Under the pieces are notes generated by a model. It worked only from the letters and a program-made list of their open reading frames with translations. It ran no database searches and was not told the origin of the DNA. A program made the position numbers and the translations under genes. This document shows positions 1 through 11,900 of a DNA stretch of 64,000 nucleotides, one piece after another. The stretch comes from Serinus canaria (Eukaryota; Chordata; Aves; Passeriformes; Fringillidae): positions 52,203,180-52,267,179 of the forward strand of contig NC_066314.1 of the NCBI RefSeq assembly GCF_022539315.1, written 5' to 3'. Within the stretch, counting starts at the first letter, position 1. Each line of letters begins with the position of its first letter.

Positions 1-157
1 ACAGTACTTTAAGAACTGTCATTTTACTTCCTCCTAAAATATTTTTTCTTCTAAGATCCACAGAAATTAAAAGTCAACAAGAAGACACACATGTATCATG
101 TGTTTCCCTTTGTGCTTTTCCTTCCTCACTTTGAATGACCTAATAAACACAGTAATA
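1..157. other. Left-edge flank, probably downstream of CRY1
   Basis: No coding exon is recognisable. An AATAAA lies at 142-147 on the plus strand, just before a CR1 copy. From the conserved gene order, CRY1 should lie immediately to the left and be transcribed rightward, so this could be its 3' UTR or 3' flank. That assignment rests on synteny only; the sequence does not show it. Confidence 0.3.
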
Positions 158-455
158 GAATCACAGAATCATTTAGGTTGGAAAAGACCTCCGAGGCCAA
201 CTTTTGACTGACCACCACCCTCTCAGCTAGGCCATGACACTGAGTGCCATGTCCAGTTGTTTCTTGAATACCTCCAGGGACCTTGACTTCATCACCTCCC
301 AGGGCAGCTCATTCCAATGTTTAACAACCCTGTTGGTGAAAAAATTCCTCCTGATGTCCAGCCTGAACCTCCCTTTGTGCAGCTTGAGGCTCTGTCCTCT
401 CATCCTGTCACAGCTTGCCTGGCAGACGAGGCCCCACTTGCCATTGACGATCAAG
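158..455 (-). mobile_element. CR1 LINE, truncated 3' end
   Basis: The reverse strand reads as the end of a CR1 retrotransposon. It carries the C-terminal part of the reverse-transcriptase ORF, with the typical pattern of RLDIRRNFF, a VVKHWNELP-like segment and a following SLEVFKKQLD stretch (227-454 minus). A 3' UTR follows, ending in the usual GATTCT-type terminal repeat near 160. The copy is strongly 5'-truncated, as most avian CR1 copies are, and cannot move itself. Confidence 0.93.
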
Positions 456-2335
456 GTATGCGAAGGGCCCAGCCATGATTAGAATCCCTTTCTGCTTGGT
501 CTTACACAAAATTTCTTTTTAAAAGGTGTAGTGTGTGGAGACTGAACAGTTTTTGAGCACTGACTTTAACAACAGCATAAATTATTATGAGTTTCTCAAT
601 TATCACTTAGTTGTATGTAGAAAATCATATTCCACAGGTCATCATTCTGATCCAAGAAGAACATATGGGATCCTTGCTGCAACTCAGAGCTGGAGTAGTG
701 GGGTCATTGTAAAGTCAAACATTGCTTTCTCAATTAATACAAAGTATGTTCTTATTTGCCTGGTAGTTTTTTATTATTATATGCCAAATATTCGGTAATT
801 AACTTTGAAATAAATAAAAAACAAAAAGGAATTCATTAGTTAATGAGCACTGTCCATCAAACATGTTTGAATTCTATAATTTTTGAACAGAGTGAAGAAG
901 TAGGTTCCTTATTTTCATGGAAAGTCACTTCACAACATAGTTTTTATTTCAAACATTTAAATTGCTTTTTCATACTCATTATGTGTCCTGCTAGCTCCCC
1001 ACAAGGCTGACACACTGAAGATAGCCCTGAATAAAGTTCCAGCATCAACCAATTTGCCTTCTTGGGAATACTGAGGTGGAAACAGCCCTTCCTCACTAGA
1101 CCTTATGGTTTCATAAACAAATTGCAGTCATGAAAACCATCAGTCTCTAAGCTGTTTGTTGTTCCAGGCTAATTAACAATTGCAGTATATCATTAGCATA
1201 TCATTATGTCAAAACACTCTTTGGGTCTATCTGGCCATGCCTTCTATGTGAGAGACAGTTTGTTCTTGACTCAGAAGTGAGAGAAGGAACATAATAATGT
1301 ATAATTAATACTGTATTAGGATATATTCATATATAATAGGTGCAGACTATATTAATTAAAATGTCAGATCTCAAGGGAAGAGCCACTCCAACTTAGTTGA
1401 AATAGAAAATAGTATGACAGTTAAGCAAGGAACTCACACAAGTAAACCTCTCTACAGTGTTCTCATGTGAATAACTTTTTAAAACAATATTGCCAATTTA
1501 GCCCAGACTGTGATTGCAAAAATGAAGAGAGTGGGGAGAAGATAGAAGGGGAAAAAGATAACATGAAGGATGAAGGGAAAAAATACATGAAGAAGCAAGC
1601 GTACAGTACATTTTGTGTTACAAATTAGAAGGTATTTTTAGATGCATGTTTTTAACATTATTGTGTGCATTATATTCACAGACTTTGTTCACTGTTTTAG
1701 GAACAGCTATTATTTAGGAGACCAAGCCTGAACCGTGTTCCTACAGCAAAGTTTCTTTCTATAGCATTTCTCTTCTTCATTAGCTCTTTTTCACAGACCC
1801 AATAGAGACTACTGAACATGTAGCTGATAAAACAAGAGTTCACAGAGACAACAGTAGTGGTTTTCACTTTCTGAAACATGTGATTGTACAGACTTAGAGT
1901 TAGCTAAAAAATCCCAACACCTTTAGTAAAATATTTCTAGTCTAGAAATCATTTATGTGACTGCTGATTTGTTACTCTAGATGAGAAAGATAAGTAGATA
2001 TGACTAAAAAAATAAGAGGAAGATGGTTCTCACCATCACAGCTCAAAGAACTTCTGAAAAGCCACCAGCAAAACAATATAAGACCAATGAATGACTAGAT
2101 GTGAATTTAATTATGTAATAAGGCAGTGGTCATATGAAGAAAATACACTGGTGTAAGGCAAGCCTCCCATCATGACGTCGGTGTTACCGAATCAAAAGGA
2201 TCATCTGCTTCCCGTCACAGCAAAGGCACTCAAGTCTGACTTTTAAATGTTCAGTCCTTTGCTATTATATTACTTAGAAATTATTATAATTTTTTTTTTT
2301 TCCTATTCACTCCACTACTTCTCTCTGCAAGCTGT
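456..2335. other. AT-rich intergenic stretch
   Basis: No gene is supported. The longest open frames are short, lack family features and sit in AT-rich sequence. A CRE-like TGACGTCG lies at 2173-2180, about 170 bases before the CpG island, and could belong to the MTERF2 promoter. This stretch probably separates the CRY1 3' end from the MTERF2 5' end. Confidence 0.5.
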
Positions 2336-2339
2336 TTGA

Positions 2340-2990
2340 CTCCAAGGGCCCTTCACTTTCCTAGTGTCGGCCAAGCCTGTTTTGGCAAGCAGCGGAGGCT
2401 TGGCCGGCTCCGCACCGGACGAGTCTGGGCCGGCCACGTCCTCCTGCCCTGCGGCTCGGCCCGCGCCCCTCCCCTGCCGGCACCTGGTACGTGCCAGCGC
2501 TCCCCGCGCGGCGGCGGTGGTGCGGCCCGACGGCGGCGGCGAGGCCGGTGAGCGCGGCCGGGGGCAGCGGCGCGGGGCAGCGGGGCTCGGGCCGCTCTCC
2601 GGCGGGCCCGGCCCTGGGGCACGGGTAGCGGAGAGGCCAGCTGGCGTTCTGCTCGCTCCGCTCCGAGCGTCGGCGCGGCGCTGAGGGTAGGGCGGGCGGC
2701 GTGCAGGGGGAGAAGCCCGCGGTTCCGAGGGAAGCGCGGCGGGGGAGGGACCCCCGGGCGTGGGGACCCAGCCGCCGCTGTCTGCGGCAGGAGCGGCACT
2801 CGGGGCGGGATGGGCCTGCAGCCGCCGCTCTCCCGCTGGCTGCAGGAGAACATCCTCCTCCTGCCTCTCCGCCCCCAAGCGGAGTCCAAAGGGTGGGAAA
2901 GGGACGGCCCAAGTGGCCGGGCCGTGGGAGCGGGCTCTGCTGGAGACCCTTGTTTTGTCTGTGCTGAAATTGTCTGTGCTGAAATCACCA
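2340..2990 (+). promoter_or_regulatory. MTERF2: CpG island, likely MTERF2 promoter and first exon
   Basis: The sequence changes abruptly from AT-rich to very GC- and CpG-rich, with many GGCGG/CCGCCC boxes. This is typical of a vertebrate housekeeping promoter. It lies about 3.6 kb upstream of the MTERF2 coding exon, which has a splice acceptor just before its ATG, so a noncoding first exon here is expected. A candidate plus-strand donor is the GT at 2548 (GAGGCCG followed by GTGAGC). The long overlapping frames on both strands come from GC richness and are not genes. The exact start site cannot be read from the sequence. Confidence 0.75.
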
Positions 2991-3097
2991 CCACTTAAAG
3001 ACCAATGGTTTAAATAGTGCGGCGCGTCCTTAAGCGCTTTGCAAATGTCTTTCCTTTCCTGGATGTAAGAAAAAGCTTTGTTCCCATGACGAAGTTG

Positions 3098-3243
3098 AGC
3101 AGTAGAACAGGTAACTCACGGAGGCCGCTGGGCTCCATCCATGGAGGTTTTAAAGACCTGACTGGACAAAGCAGCCTGGATCTTGCAGACTCTGTTTTGA
3201 GCCCTTGAGGTCCCTTCAAACCTGAATTACTCTAGGATCCTCT
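3098..3243 (+). mobile_element. CR1 LINE 3' end fragment
   Basis: The segment starting with CCATCCATGGAGGTTTTAAA and ending with the AGGTCCCTTCAAACCTGAAT block and an imperfect terminal octamer matches the CR1 3' UTR in sense orientation. It is diverged and about 145 bases long. It lies in the presumed first intron of MTERF2. Confidence 0.85.
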
Positions 3244-4273
3244 ATATTTTTTTCTAGAAAGCTTTATGTTGGTCCAGCATGTATTTTATAATAATTTACC
3301 TAATTTCCACCACTAATGCAAAGCAGGGATTCATTTTTTGTAAGTGCCTAAGTGTGCACATTTACTGTGCATTAATCTACAAAACTGCAACCTCTCACAC
3401 CCCAGATTACTTCACAAACCATTCAAATCCTGTCTACTCTCTTCTAGGTAGATACCTACTCTTCTTGGTTCACTCAAAGTTCAATCTAGGCATTCAGTAG
3501 TTTTATTTAATTCTTTACAGCCTACTAAGTTTCCTGTTATGAGAATGGTAGTGGTCAGCAGTCATACTGTTGCCCTCTTTACTGAAAGATTTTGTGAACA
3601 GTCCAGCATGAGTAAAAGTTTGGGTTTGCTAATTTTCAGAAGTGGTATTTGAGTCTCAGAACACACATTCAGAAATTCACATGAGGGATAAATCAACTGG
3701 TTGATCCTTGTATCTATTTCCTATAGAAGATTTACATAAAAGTCTCATTAAATTAGGAAACTTAGGGCACCCCTTTACTCTGTATATTCAGGTCTCTGCA
3801 AGTGTGCTAGCAAGCAGCATCACAGGTAACTGACATTAAGTCACTTCCTTATTGCTGTTCTAACACTTGGTGGTGAGAGGGTGCTGCTGACAGTGAGAGC
3901 AAGCATCTTATCTGAGATGGGTTTTTTTCCTTAATTTCCCAATTGCTTTACAGTCCCCACAGCAATCTAGTTATGGGAAAAGTTACACTAGGGTCTTGCA
4001 CATTAGAACACATATTAAATCCAACAAGAGCTTTGAGAGAGCTCTGAATTCTTGAAAGCAGTTACATACCTGAAATGTGAATACTGTCATCTATGGACTT
4101 GGAAATCCATCAAGCCATAACTCAGATCTTATTGGTTTCTGTAGAACACCATGACACTCTAATTCATTCATGTTATTTTGCATGTAGTATTTTGCATAGG
4201 GCTTTTTTACAAGGGCTCCTAAATACCCCTGTCAAATGGGTTTTGGCAAATAAACTTGTCCTTTCTTTTCCAG

Positions 4274-4350
4274 TTTTCTGTGTTTCTGATGATCCTCGCT
4301 ACCAGAGGGAAAAAAATGAATATGATCCCAGGCATTTTTGGAAAATGTAA
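4274..4350 (+). other. Candidate short terminal coding exon, unidentified
   Basis: A pyrimidine-rich tract ending CTTTCTTTTCCAG (4261-4273) is a good splice acceptor. The following 77 bases read two bases, 24 codons and TAA. The peptide is highly polar and coding-like, including DDPRYQREKNEYDPRHFWKM. I do not recognise a family. It could be the last exon of an alternative transcript from the CpG island at 2.3-3.0 kb, a 5' UTR exon of MTERF2 with an upstream reading frame, or chance. No partner exon was identified. Confidence 0.2.
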
Positions 4351-5381
4351 AGCTTCTTTTATGTGAATGTAACAACCATTCCCATGTCAGATTTTAAAAG
4401 AGCACAATTTACTATCTCAGGATATTTTTGAAGTTCTGTATTAGTAAAAATTACAGTATTTTAAGGGACTGCATTACTCACAAGGCAATTTTGTTTAACA
4501 GCAGGATTACGCATGTAAGTAAAAGTAATGTTTATTTTTCCACTTTGTACTTTTGAAATATTATTTGACATCCCAAACTATTTTAACAACACTTCACTTT
4601 GCTGGCTGCTTCTAGCTAAGCTGAAGCATTAATGAAGAAAACCCTGATTCTTCAGAGATTTGCTTATTCTGACTGGACCCACCAAACTCAGTAAAAATAC
4701 TCAGAGTGCGCAGACACAGGCAGCTGTGTCATTCCTGTGGAGGAGAGGTTTAGTTTGCAGTCATGGAAAAAACATGGAAAACTTAAAGTTTCAGGACATG
4801 GAAAGGTCAGCACACAAGACATCTGTGACTTACCTACACTTCCAGTGCTTCCAGTGCTTTTAGGGTTACTGGGAAAAATCAGTTGTTCTGTTGTGGGGCT
4901 TGGGACAGCATTTCTGAAGTCACAAGGTGTATGAAGACAAAATCATCAGCCTTGGGGTTCTGACACAAGCAGCACATTAGGCAATTGGTTTTGCTTTAGA
5001 CGTGTGAAATAACAGTAAAGAATGAGTTATCAATAAACAACTTCTGTTAATAACGTAAGTGTGCATATAGGAAATGACATCATATTCTATTAGTTTAAGA
5101 TGTAATAACATAACAATAGTCCATCTCAGAAACAGGAAAAAAACAATCTAAAAGCAAGGGTACACTCTCTTGAGACAAAGGATTTACCTCTGGAAAATAT
5201 TTAACCTTACCTGGCAGCTAAAAAGAGAATCTACTACTAAAGTTCTCCAAACACACCACATATTTTCTTAAACCATGGGCTATAAGGAAGATTCTAGGGC
5301 TCTTGTACAGCTGCACAATAGGTATGTTGGTCTGTTATGTGGGAGATTGGACAGCATGAGCATAACAGTATTTTTTCTCCT

Positions 5382-5416
5382 AAAAAAACAAAAACAAACA
5401 AACAAACAAAAAAAAT
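5382..5416. repeat. A-rich (AAAC)n simple repeat
   Basis: A run of AAAC/CAAA units ends in an A tract and is followed by a pyrimidine/purine-biased stretch to about 5450. It is low-complexity sequence with no gene content. Confidence 0.85.
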
Positions 5417-6561
5417 CCTCTCCCCCCTCCCCCAACCAAAAAAGCCCCAAAATAGCCCAAGCGAAAGTAATTTAACAATGCTCATGTAGGTACTTTTTGA
5501 AGCATGCTATACTTAGGAAGAGATGAAAGCAGCTGTCCAAATATTCTCATTTTCAGTTTGCGCAGTTTTAAGCATGCTACCAGCAGCAGCTATTTGCAGG
5601 AGTATTGCAGAGATCAGCAGTTCTCCCTTCCACAGTCAGTACTTCCAAACGGTTGTTATGAAAACACCCCCCAGGAAGTTAAAGATACACTTAATGATAT
5701 CTTGGTTTGACTGCTGTGGCTCCTTTGCCCCTGCCCACGTGGTATTGGTGATAACTGGGCAGCCAGTTTGAGCAAAGGTGAGGTGTGGGGTTGGCCCTGT
5801 GGACTCCAGCACAGCCACACACCTATTCCACAAGGACTCTGTCTACCGAAGAGACCTGGAGGCAGAAATAAGGTATTGATGCAAGCAGCAGCTGTAGCAA
5901 AATAGGTGTTGGAAATGTGACTGTGTACTTGCTTCCTCCCCTAAAATACCAGGATGCTTATCCAAACTCAATTGACACACTCGGCTGGAGAAAAACGCTT
6001 ACATAAAGGTTCATATGATTTTTTTTCTTCCTTAATTATATAAAGAATGACTTCAAAATGAAATTATGCTGCAAACTGCAGCTGAAGCAGCACTGCGTGG
6101 TAGGTCTCTGACACATGAAAGAACAACTCACACTCCAAATAATGCTTAAGAAGTTAAAGCAAATACATTCATAAGAACTAACTAAGAGATTTAAGCTGCC
6201 ATTTTTGTCTATTTGGTGGGATTGTTGTCAAATGAAATTGCATGAATCATTTTCCTCACACAGTGTGAGTGATCTGTAATGCAGTCACAATGTTAGCTGC
6301 AAGAAATGGCGGACAGTTTTGAGCTTGCATGACTGCAGACATTGATATGGGCAGAGCACTGCCCCACATCAGGTCTATTGCATCCATGTTACTGTTCCTG
6401 TGATGTATCTATACGGTTAACCTTTCAAAAATAGTCTTTCCCCCTGCTTTCATGTGAAAGCTGGATTTTGCACTAATAACAAAAACCACTCTGGAGAGCA
6501 ATTTCTTACACCTGTTCTGTCTAAACATCAATGATTCTGACCATTAACTGGTTCCTTAAAT

Positions 6562-6592
6562 GTGTTTTCTTACAGTTGTTGTGTCTCCACAG
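6562..6592 (+). other. MTERF2: MTERF2 splice acceptor region (two tandem AGs)
   Basis: TTTTCTTACAG ends at 6575 and GTCTCCACAG ends at 6592. Both lie upstream of the first ATG, so either gives the same protein and a 28- or 11-base untranslated leader on the coding exon. The upstream site has the better pyrimidine tract. Confidence 0.6.
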
Positions 6593-6603
6593 GACTGATT
6601 TCC

Positions 6604-7800
6604 ATGATGCTGAGAGGAGCTGCTCACGGTGCAAAAGACACATTCACTCTTCTGTTGACAAGATCTCCGAGCTGTAACCCAGGACTGAAGTTTTCATCAG
6701 CATGGCCTGATGTAGCAAACAGAAGCTTCCGAATACATTCCAATTATACAACTGATACCAAGTCAAGACAGGAAAATAAAAAAACCCTTGAGAATCTCTA
6801 CAGTTTGTCAGTTGACATCACGAAGATACGCAGACTGAAGGAATGGGTCCTTCTCCAGGATGTTGCCTATGTTAAAGAAATTGCTGGTATCTTACAGGAA
6901 ATGGGAGCAGATGAGACCACTGTAGCCAACATTATAGAACGCTGCCCCGAGGTAATTCTCCACACCCCAGCAGAGATAAACTCTCAAAGAGCTTTATGGC
7001 AATTAGTATGCCAGAATGAAAAACAGCTGATTAAATTAATAGAGCAATTTCCAGAGTCTTTTTTTACTACTGAGAATCAGCAGAACCAGAAGGCAAACAT
7101 ACTGCTTTTTCAAGAGCTGGGGCTTAAGAATAATATAATCACCAGGTTCTTGACAAGTGCACCCAATATTTTCTATAACCCTGTTGAGAAAAACAAAAAT
7201 GTGATAGAGACATTACAAAGAAATTACTTACATTTAGGGGGCTCTGAAGCAAATATGAAGATCTGGATACTGAAGCTATTGAGCCAAAATCCATTTATTT
7301 TATTAAATACTTCCACTGCAATCCAGGAGAACTTGGAATTTCTCCAAAAGAATTATTTCACTGACCAGGAAGTTCTACAGCTGCTGTCCAAACTTAAAGG
7401 CTTCATTTTTCAACTTAATTCTACCACTATGCAGAAGAGTATGCTTTTCTCCAAAAACATCTTCAAGTGCAGTGATCAAGAACTAAAACAACTAGTGCTG
7501 AAATGCCCAGCCCTTCTCTACTATTCTGTTCCAGTTTTGGAAGAAAGACTTGAAGGACTACTGAAGGAAGGAATTTCTATAGCACAGATAAAAGAGACAC
7601 CAATGGTGCTGGAATTGACAACACAAATCGTTCAGTATCGAATTAAAAAGCTCACTGCATTAGGATATGATATAAAGAGTGGAAATCTAGAAAGCTTGAA
7701 TGGTACTAAAAAAGATTTTGAAGTCACTTATGGTAAGATACAATCAAAGAAGGAGAGACCAATTTTTAATCCTGTTGCTCCTCTACACATTGAAGATTAA
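6604..7800 (+). CDS. MTERF2: Mitochondrial transcription termination factor 2 (mTERF family)
   Basis: A complete 398-residue protein lies in one exon. It belongs to the mTERF family of mitochondrial nucleic-acid-binding proteins; MTERF2 binds mitochondrial DNA and supports oxidative phosphorylation. I recognise it by close agreement with vertebrate MTERF2, including the blocks [65 protein letters not shown] and the C-terminal [11 protein letters not shown]. The fold is a series of helical mTERF repeats, seen as recurring leucine-rich segments each with a proline before a hydrophobic turn ([24 protein letters not shown]). The first 40-45 residues are basic and nearly free of acidic residues, fitting a mitochondrial targeting peptide. 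The start is ATG 6604; ATG 6607 is equally possible. The frame extends upstream to GTG 6562, but that crosses the splice acceptors and is intronic. The human protein is slightly shorter (385), the difference being in the leader. CRY1 is expected upstream, and TMEM263 converges from the right. Confidence 0.97.
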   Translation: MMLRGAAHGAKDTFTLLLTRSPSCNPGLKFSSAWPDVANRSFRIHSNYTTDTKSRQENKKTLENLYSLSVDITKIRRLKEWVLLQDVAYVKEIAGILQEMGADETTVANIIERCPEVILHTPAEINSQRALWQLVCQNEKQLIKLIEQFPESFFTTENQQNQKANILLFQELGLKNNIITRFLTSAPNIFYNPVEKNKNVIETLQRNYLHLGGSEANMKIWILKLLSQNPFILLNTSTAIQENLEFLQKNYFTDQEVLQLLSKLKGFIFQLNSTTMQKSMLFSKNIFKCSDQELKQLVLKCPALLYYSVPVLEERLEGLLKEGISIAQIKETPMVLELTTQIVQYRIKKLTALGYDIKSGNLESLNGTKKDFEVTYGKIQSKKERPIFNPVAPLHIED

Positions 7801-8935
7801 TTTGAACGCTGTACTTCAAGTTATGCAAAAGCAAACTTAAAGGCAAGTTGATTCTTTGAGATGGAGCAAAAGCAATCTCAATCAAGACTATAGTCTTACA
7901 CTGTACTTTGTTCAGGAGGGGGTCTTAGGTACAACTTCATTATACAATCATTGTATAAAGTGCTGTAATACTTTAAAATATCATCATAGAAGTTACTGTT
8001 ATGATAAAGGTTGCCTTTTTCTAAGAGTACCTCACATGTGACTCTCTCTCACCTGACAGGGCATTAACTGCCTTAGATTTTCAGCTCTGTCACTGCACAG
8101 TCTAGCCTGCGGTAGTGATGAGCACAATTTTTATCTGAGGAAGACAACAGGAGGATTATTTTTCCAGCAGTGTTCATCAGTCAGCTGGTTCACTGTCTTC
8201 AGGAAATGCCCTTGGAGTTCTTTTCCTTATTGCTGAAGTAGCTCTAGCTCATAGATCCTGACCTGCAACAGACTTGATTTCTTGGACAGCAAAGCCCTGT
8301 CCTGAGAACAGGGGCTGGACACAATATTTTTTTTACTAATTGAGACCCTAGTGTCTTTGTGTACAAACCATAATGCAAAGAAACTACAAGATGATAACGT
8401 TTATATTTCTGAGACTTCAAAATTTACTTATTTTTTCAAATGGTGTGGGAGAGGAAGAAATACATTTATTGCTATTGTACAGTTCCTAATCTCTTCTAGG
8501 AAGGTTTGGCAACAAGAAAGATGAGGGAAAGACTTAAGTCTCAAATGATGGTACGAGAAAAGAGAAAGTCATGCTTTTCTATTAGGTGCAACAAAACTCT
8601 AGTCTGTAAACCACTGGTGATTAAACATGACTACCAGATTTGCAAACAGCTGCAACAGTTTCTAAATATATGGGTGACACTGCTTCTAAGATAACACCAT
8701 ACAACAATTGGCAACAAGTGCTGGCTTTCAAAATAGTAACTATCAAACAGCATTTAAGTTCTCAGGGGATTTGATTTCTTCTCACTTATGGGCTGTGAAC
8801 GATAATATAAAACAGTAGCATCACTGACAATCATCTCAATAGGATTAGGATCAGTGATTTTATTTCACAGATTTTCCTAAGTAGCTATTCCAAGTTCCCT
8901 TTTGACGGCGGAATAAAAGCTGGCTGCACACCACC
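7801..8935 (+). other. MTERF2: MTERF2 3' UTR, with candidate poly(A) signal at 8912
   Basis: No other gene is seen after the stop codon. The first clear plus-strand AATAAA is at 8912-8917, giving a 3' UTR of about 1.1 kb. An ATTAAA near 8619 is a weaker alternative. A minus-strand AATAAA (TTTATT on plus, 8859-8864) lies close by and could end a long TMEM263 3' UTR, so the two 3' ends may abut or overlap. Confidence 0.5.
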
Positions 8936-11900
8936 CTCATTCCAGGCATTCTTCAAGGTCATTTTTAACACACATTTTGGCAGCAAGTCCAGGCCTCCAT
9001 TTCTTAAAATGTGGTCTGTAATTGCTGAAGAAAGCTATTATTGAATTCCTGGTCCAGAGGGTGGGCTGCAAGATGATTTTTTTATAGTCTGACACGTTAT
9101 CTGCTGTGCACTGGGGAGGGACTGGGAGCACCTGGTAGGAGCAGTGCAAAGATCCCAACAGCTGAAGGTCTTTCACTGAGCACTCTGCAGGCAAATGCAG
9201 GTATGACAGGCGTTCTGGGGGTAAATGTCACTCCTGCAGGAGCGTGTGCAACAATGGAAGGAATTCAACAAGGGGACGTATCACAGCATGAAAAAAGTCA
9301 GGCTGTGGTACCAGGTTATGTCTGTGTTGACTCTTTCAAAACTCATTATTGTTTTTTAAAAGGAAACTGGGAAGACAGCTGTATTAAAAATTCACAGGAA
9401 CTTGCCTTTGTTACTTTCTGTCTGTCTTTCCCTGCTCATCCATTAAGGAGACCACAATTTTATCTGAATTTAAAAGCCTCCTTTCCCCTCAGACACAAAG
9501 AGGCATTTCAGCTCTCCTAAGCTCTTCTAACACAACCTGTAACTGAGCCAGAGTCCTAATTGGTAGCTTAGGAGGAAAAGGAAACCAAAACATACAACAG
9601 TGTTTTCCCTGAATATTTAGTTCTAGCATTTCTATAGGTACCTGTTTTTACCAAGTTCTTGAAACAGCTTATTCCCATCACTTAAATTATTTCCTATGGC
9701 AACAGAACAGGAAAAGGATGTATTTCCTTAACTAAGTCACAGCCTGAGTTACCACAAACTAATTTTGCGTTCTGAATGTTTCAATTTCTTTTCCCCTTTC
9801 AAAATAAAAGCAATCGCAGAAATGCTCTTCTTCTCTACTACCAGATGAAAATTCAGTCAATCCTTCATTCTTAATTCTATCCTGGGACCCGTTTCTCTCT
9901 TCTTCACAGGATTCATTTACAATAAAACCTCAGGAAAATTCCCAGTCACCAAAACACTGTATTGCTGAAATCCTCATCTTTTGTTACTGAGAGTGACTGT
10001 GGACCAGCTTGTGAGTAAGCCTTTCACTACCTAGAGAGCAGTCAGGCGTACAAGCTGCCTTCATAAACATTTCCCCTTTTGGAACAGGGACTGGGAAAAG
10101 CAAAGTGAAATAAAGCTACCAGAAAAACAATCAAGACAAAAGAACAACCTCAGTCCCCCAGAAGATTTCAGTTCCATATTCCATTCAGCTCACTATGATC
10201 TTAAAACTGGATATTCCCAAGCATCATTGACCAGGGGAAAAGAAAATTAGTGCAAAGGATTTTGTGCTGTGTCTGTGCATAGCTTACACACTGAAGTTAA
10301 AGCTTTTGTGAAGAGCTGGTTGGTGCTAAGTAGACACAAACAGAAGACACTCTGGAGCATGGTATTATGGGAAGATTCATACCTAAGTATGCCTTTCTCC
10401 ACAAAACTAAGGAAGCTTTAAAATGTCTGAAACAGCAACAATTTAATGTTTCACAGGTGCCAGGACAGAATTGGAACAAGTTTTTAAGATAAAGCAAGTT
10501 TCATAAGTGAATGTAAAACACACAGGATACAGGACAAAGCTCTTTGAAAATTAAACCTATATGCCATGTAAAAGTTTTGGTTTACAAGACTCAAAATAAT
10601 AGCTACAGGATATGTTAAGAACAAAACATAATGGAGTGTTGGCAACTCCTTACATACCTAACATTGCTTATCTCTGACTTGTTTTGCTGCAAGTTTCATA
10701 GTTTAAAATAAAGAATTTAATTAAAAAGCGGGTATGACCAGTTCAACATTCCCATTTACAGAAAAACTATTAGGAAGAGTTTGGTTGAGTGTCACAAATT
10801 ATCACTGTGCTCCAAAAAGGTGACTCCTAAAGAGTTCAGTGGCAGCACTTGGGGGATATCGCTACACTTGAAATTGCAGGGCAGCAAACCCTAATAAATT
10901 ATATGCTGCAGTAAAATTGCCTCTGATATCCAGGCTAGCTCATTTCTAGAGCTAACTGGTACCTCTAAACAACACTATATTCTATGCAATTTGCTTTTGA
11001 CTATAAAAAAATAGTTAAAGTCTTCCATTTGTTGCATCAACTTACCTCATTACACCCTTGCAGGACATCAGAACCAAGCAGCTGGTGTATCTAACAGAAG
11101 GAGTAGATGTCATTTCTTGGGTTTTTGCTCTCCCCACCACCCCAAGTTCCATGCTTACAAGTACCATGCTTCTAACCTATATGATTTCTGATATAAAATA
11201 AAGTTGTTACAGAGTACAGTTGAAGTACCAATGGCTCAGAGAGACTGGGTGACTACAATACCATAATTGAGACAAGGTGCACTTTCAACACCTGTAAACA
11301 GAGGAATAAGTTTGACAAGTTATATGTTTTGGGGTTTTTTTAATTTTTAAAAAGTTCCCCCCCCCCATATAACCACCTAGTGCAACCACAACCACTGAAA
11401 AAATAAGCGTACAAGTTCTCCATAGAAACAAAAGTTTTTAGAAAATACTGCATACACACCATGAACAGATGCCTCCCATGGGCTTCCAAAGAGATTACTT
11501 ATTTTCAAAATCAGTACAAATAAAAGATCACAAATGGTTTCTATTTTAAGGCAACCTCATGCTGTGTCATTACAAGTGCATTTTGCCTCACACGCTGCAG
11601 AGGATGTACAGGTGTTCCCATTTGAGGTGTTAGCATTTGGAGTCTGTCAGTGTACAAATTACTTGAATCATGCTGCCTTTTTTTTTTTAAGGCCTCATCT
11701 ACTGTTTTTGGCTTGTTTTAAATAAAGGTATTGCATTTTACTCAAAAATCAAGATGAAAAGTACAAGAAATGTAGTGAAAATTTCCTTGCATTTGCTTAA
11801 ACAGAGCAAAAAAAGCTAACCTGGTGTATCATGGAGTTGAGAGAACGGCTTTGCTGGTTCTTCAGTGGTTTCCAGCTACACAAGAATTCCTAGCAAGTTA

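Larger units (their letters stand above)
3244..6575 (+). other. MTERF2: Presumed MTERF2 5' intron
   Basis: This lies between the CpG island and the coding exon. It contains simple A-rich sequence at 5382-5416 and one acceptor-like site followed by a short open segment at 4274-4350, described separately. Nothing else gene-like was seen. The intron ends in one of two nearby acceptors, the AG at 6574-6575 or the AG at 6591-6592. Confidence 0.55.

Noticed and set aside
1..2300. CRY1 coding exon expected from synteny
   Set aside because: No photolyase/cryptochrome-like peptide is visible in any frame; CRY1 must end to the left of the window or contribute only 3' UTR here.
2315..2994. Long overlapping frames (up to 213 codons) on both strands at 2.3-3.0 kb
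   Set aside because: They are alanine-, proline-, arginine- and glycine-rich products of a CpG island where stop codons are rare; several frames overlap each other.
6562..6603. Upstream extension of the MTERF2 frame to GTG 6562
   Set aside because: It starts inside the polypyrimidine tract of the intron and crosses two splice acceptors; the conserved protein begins at ATG 6604 or 6607.
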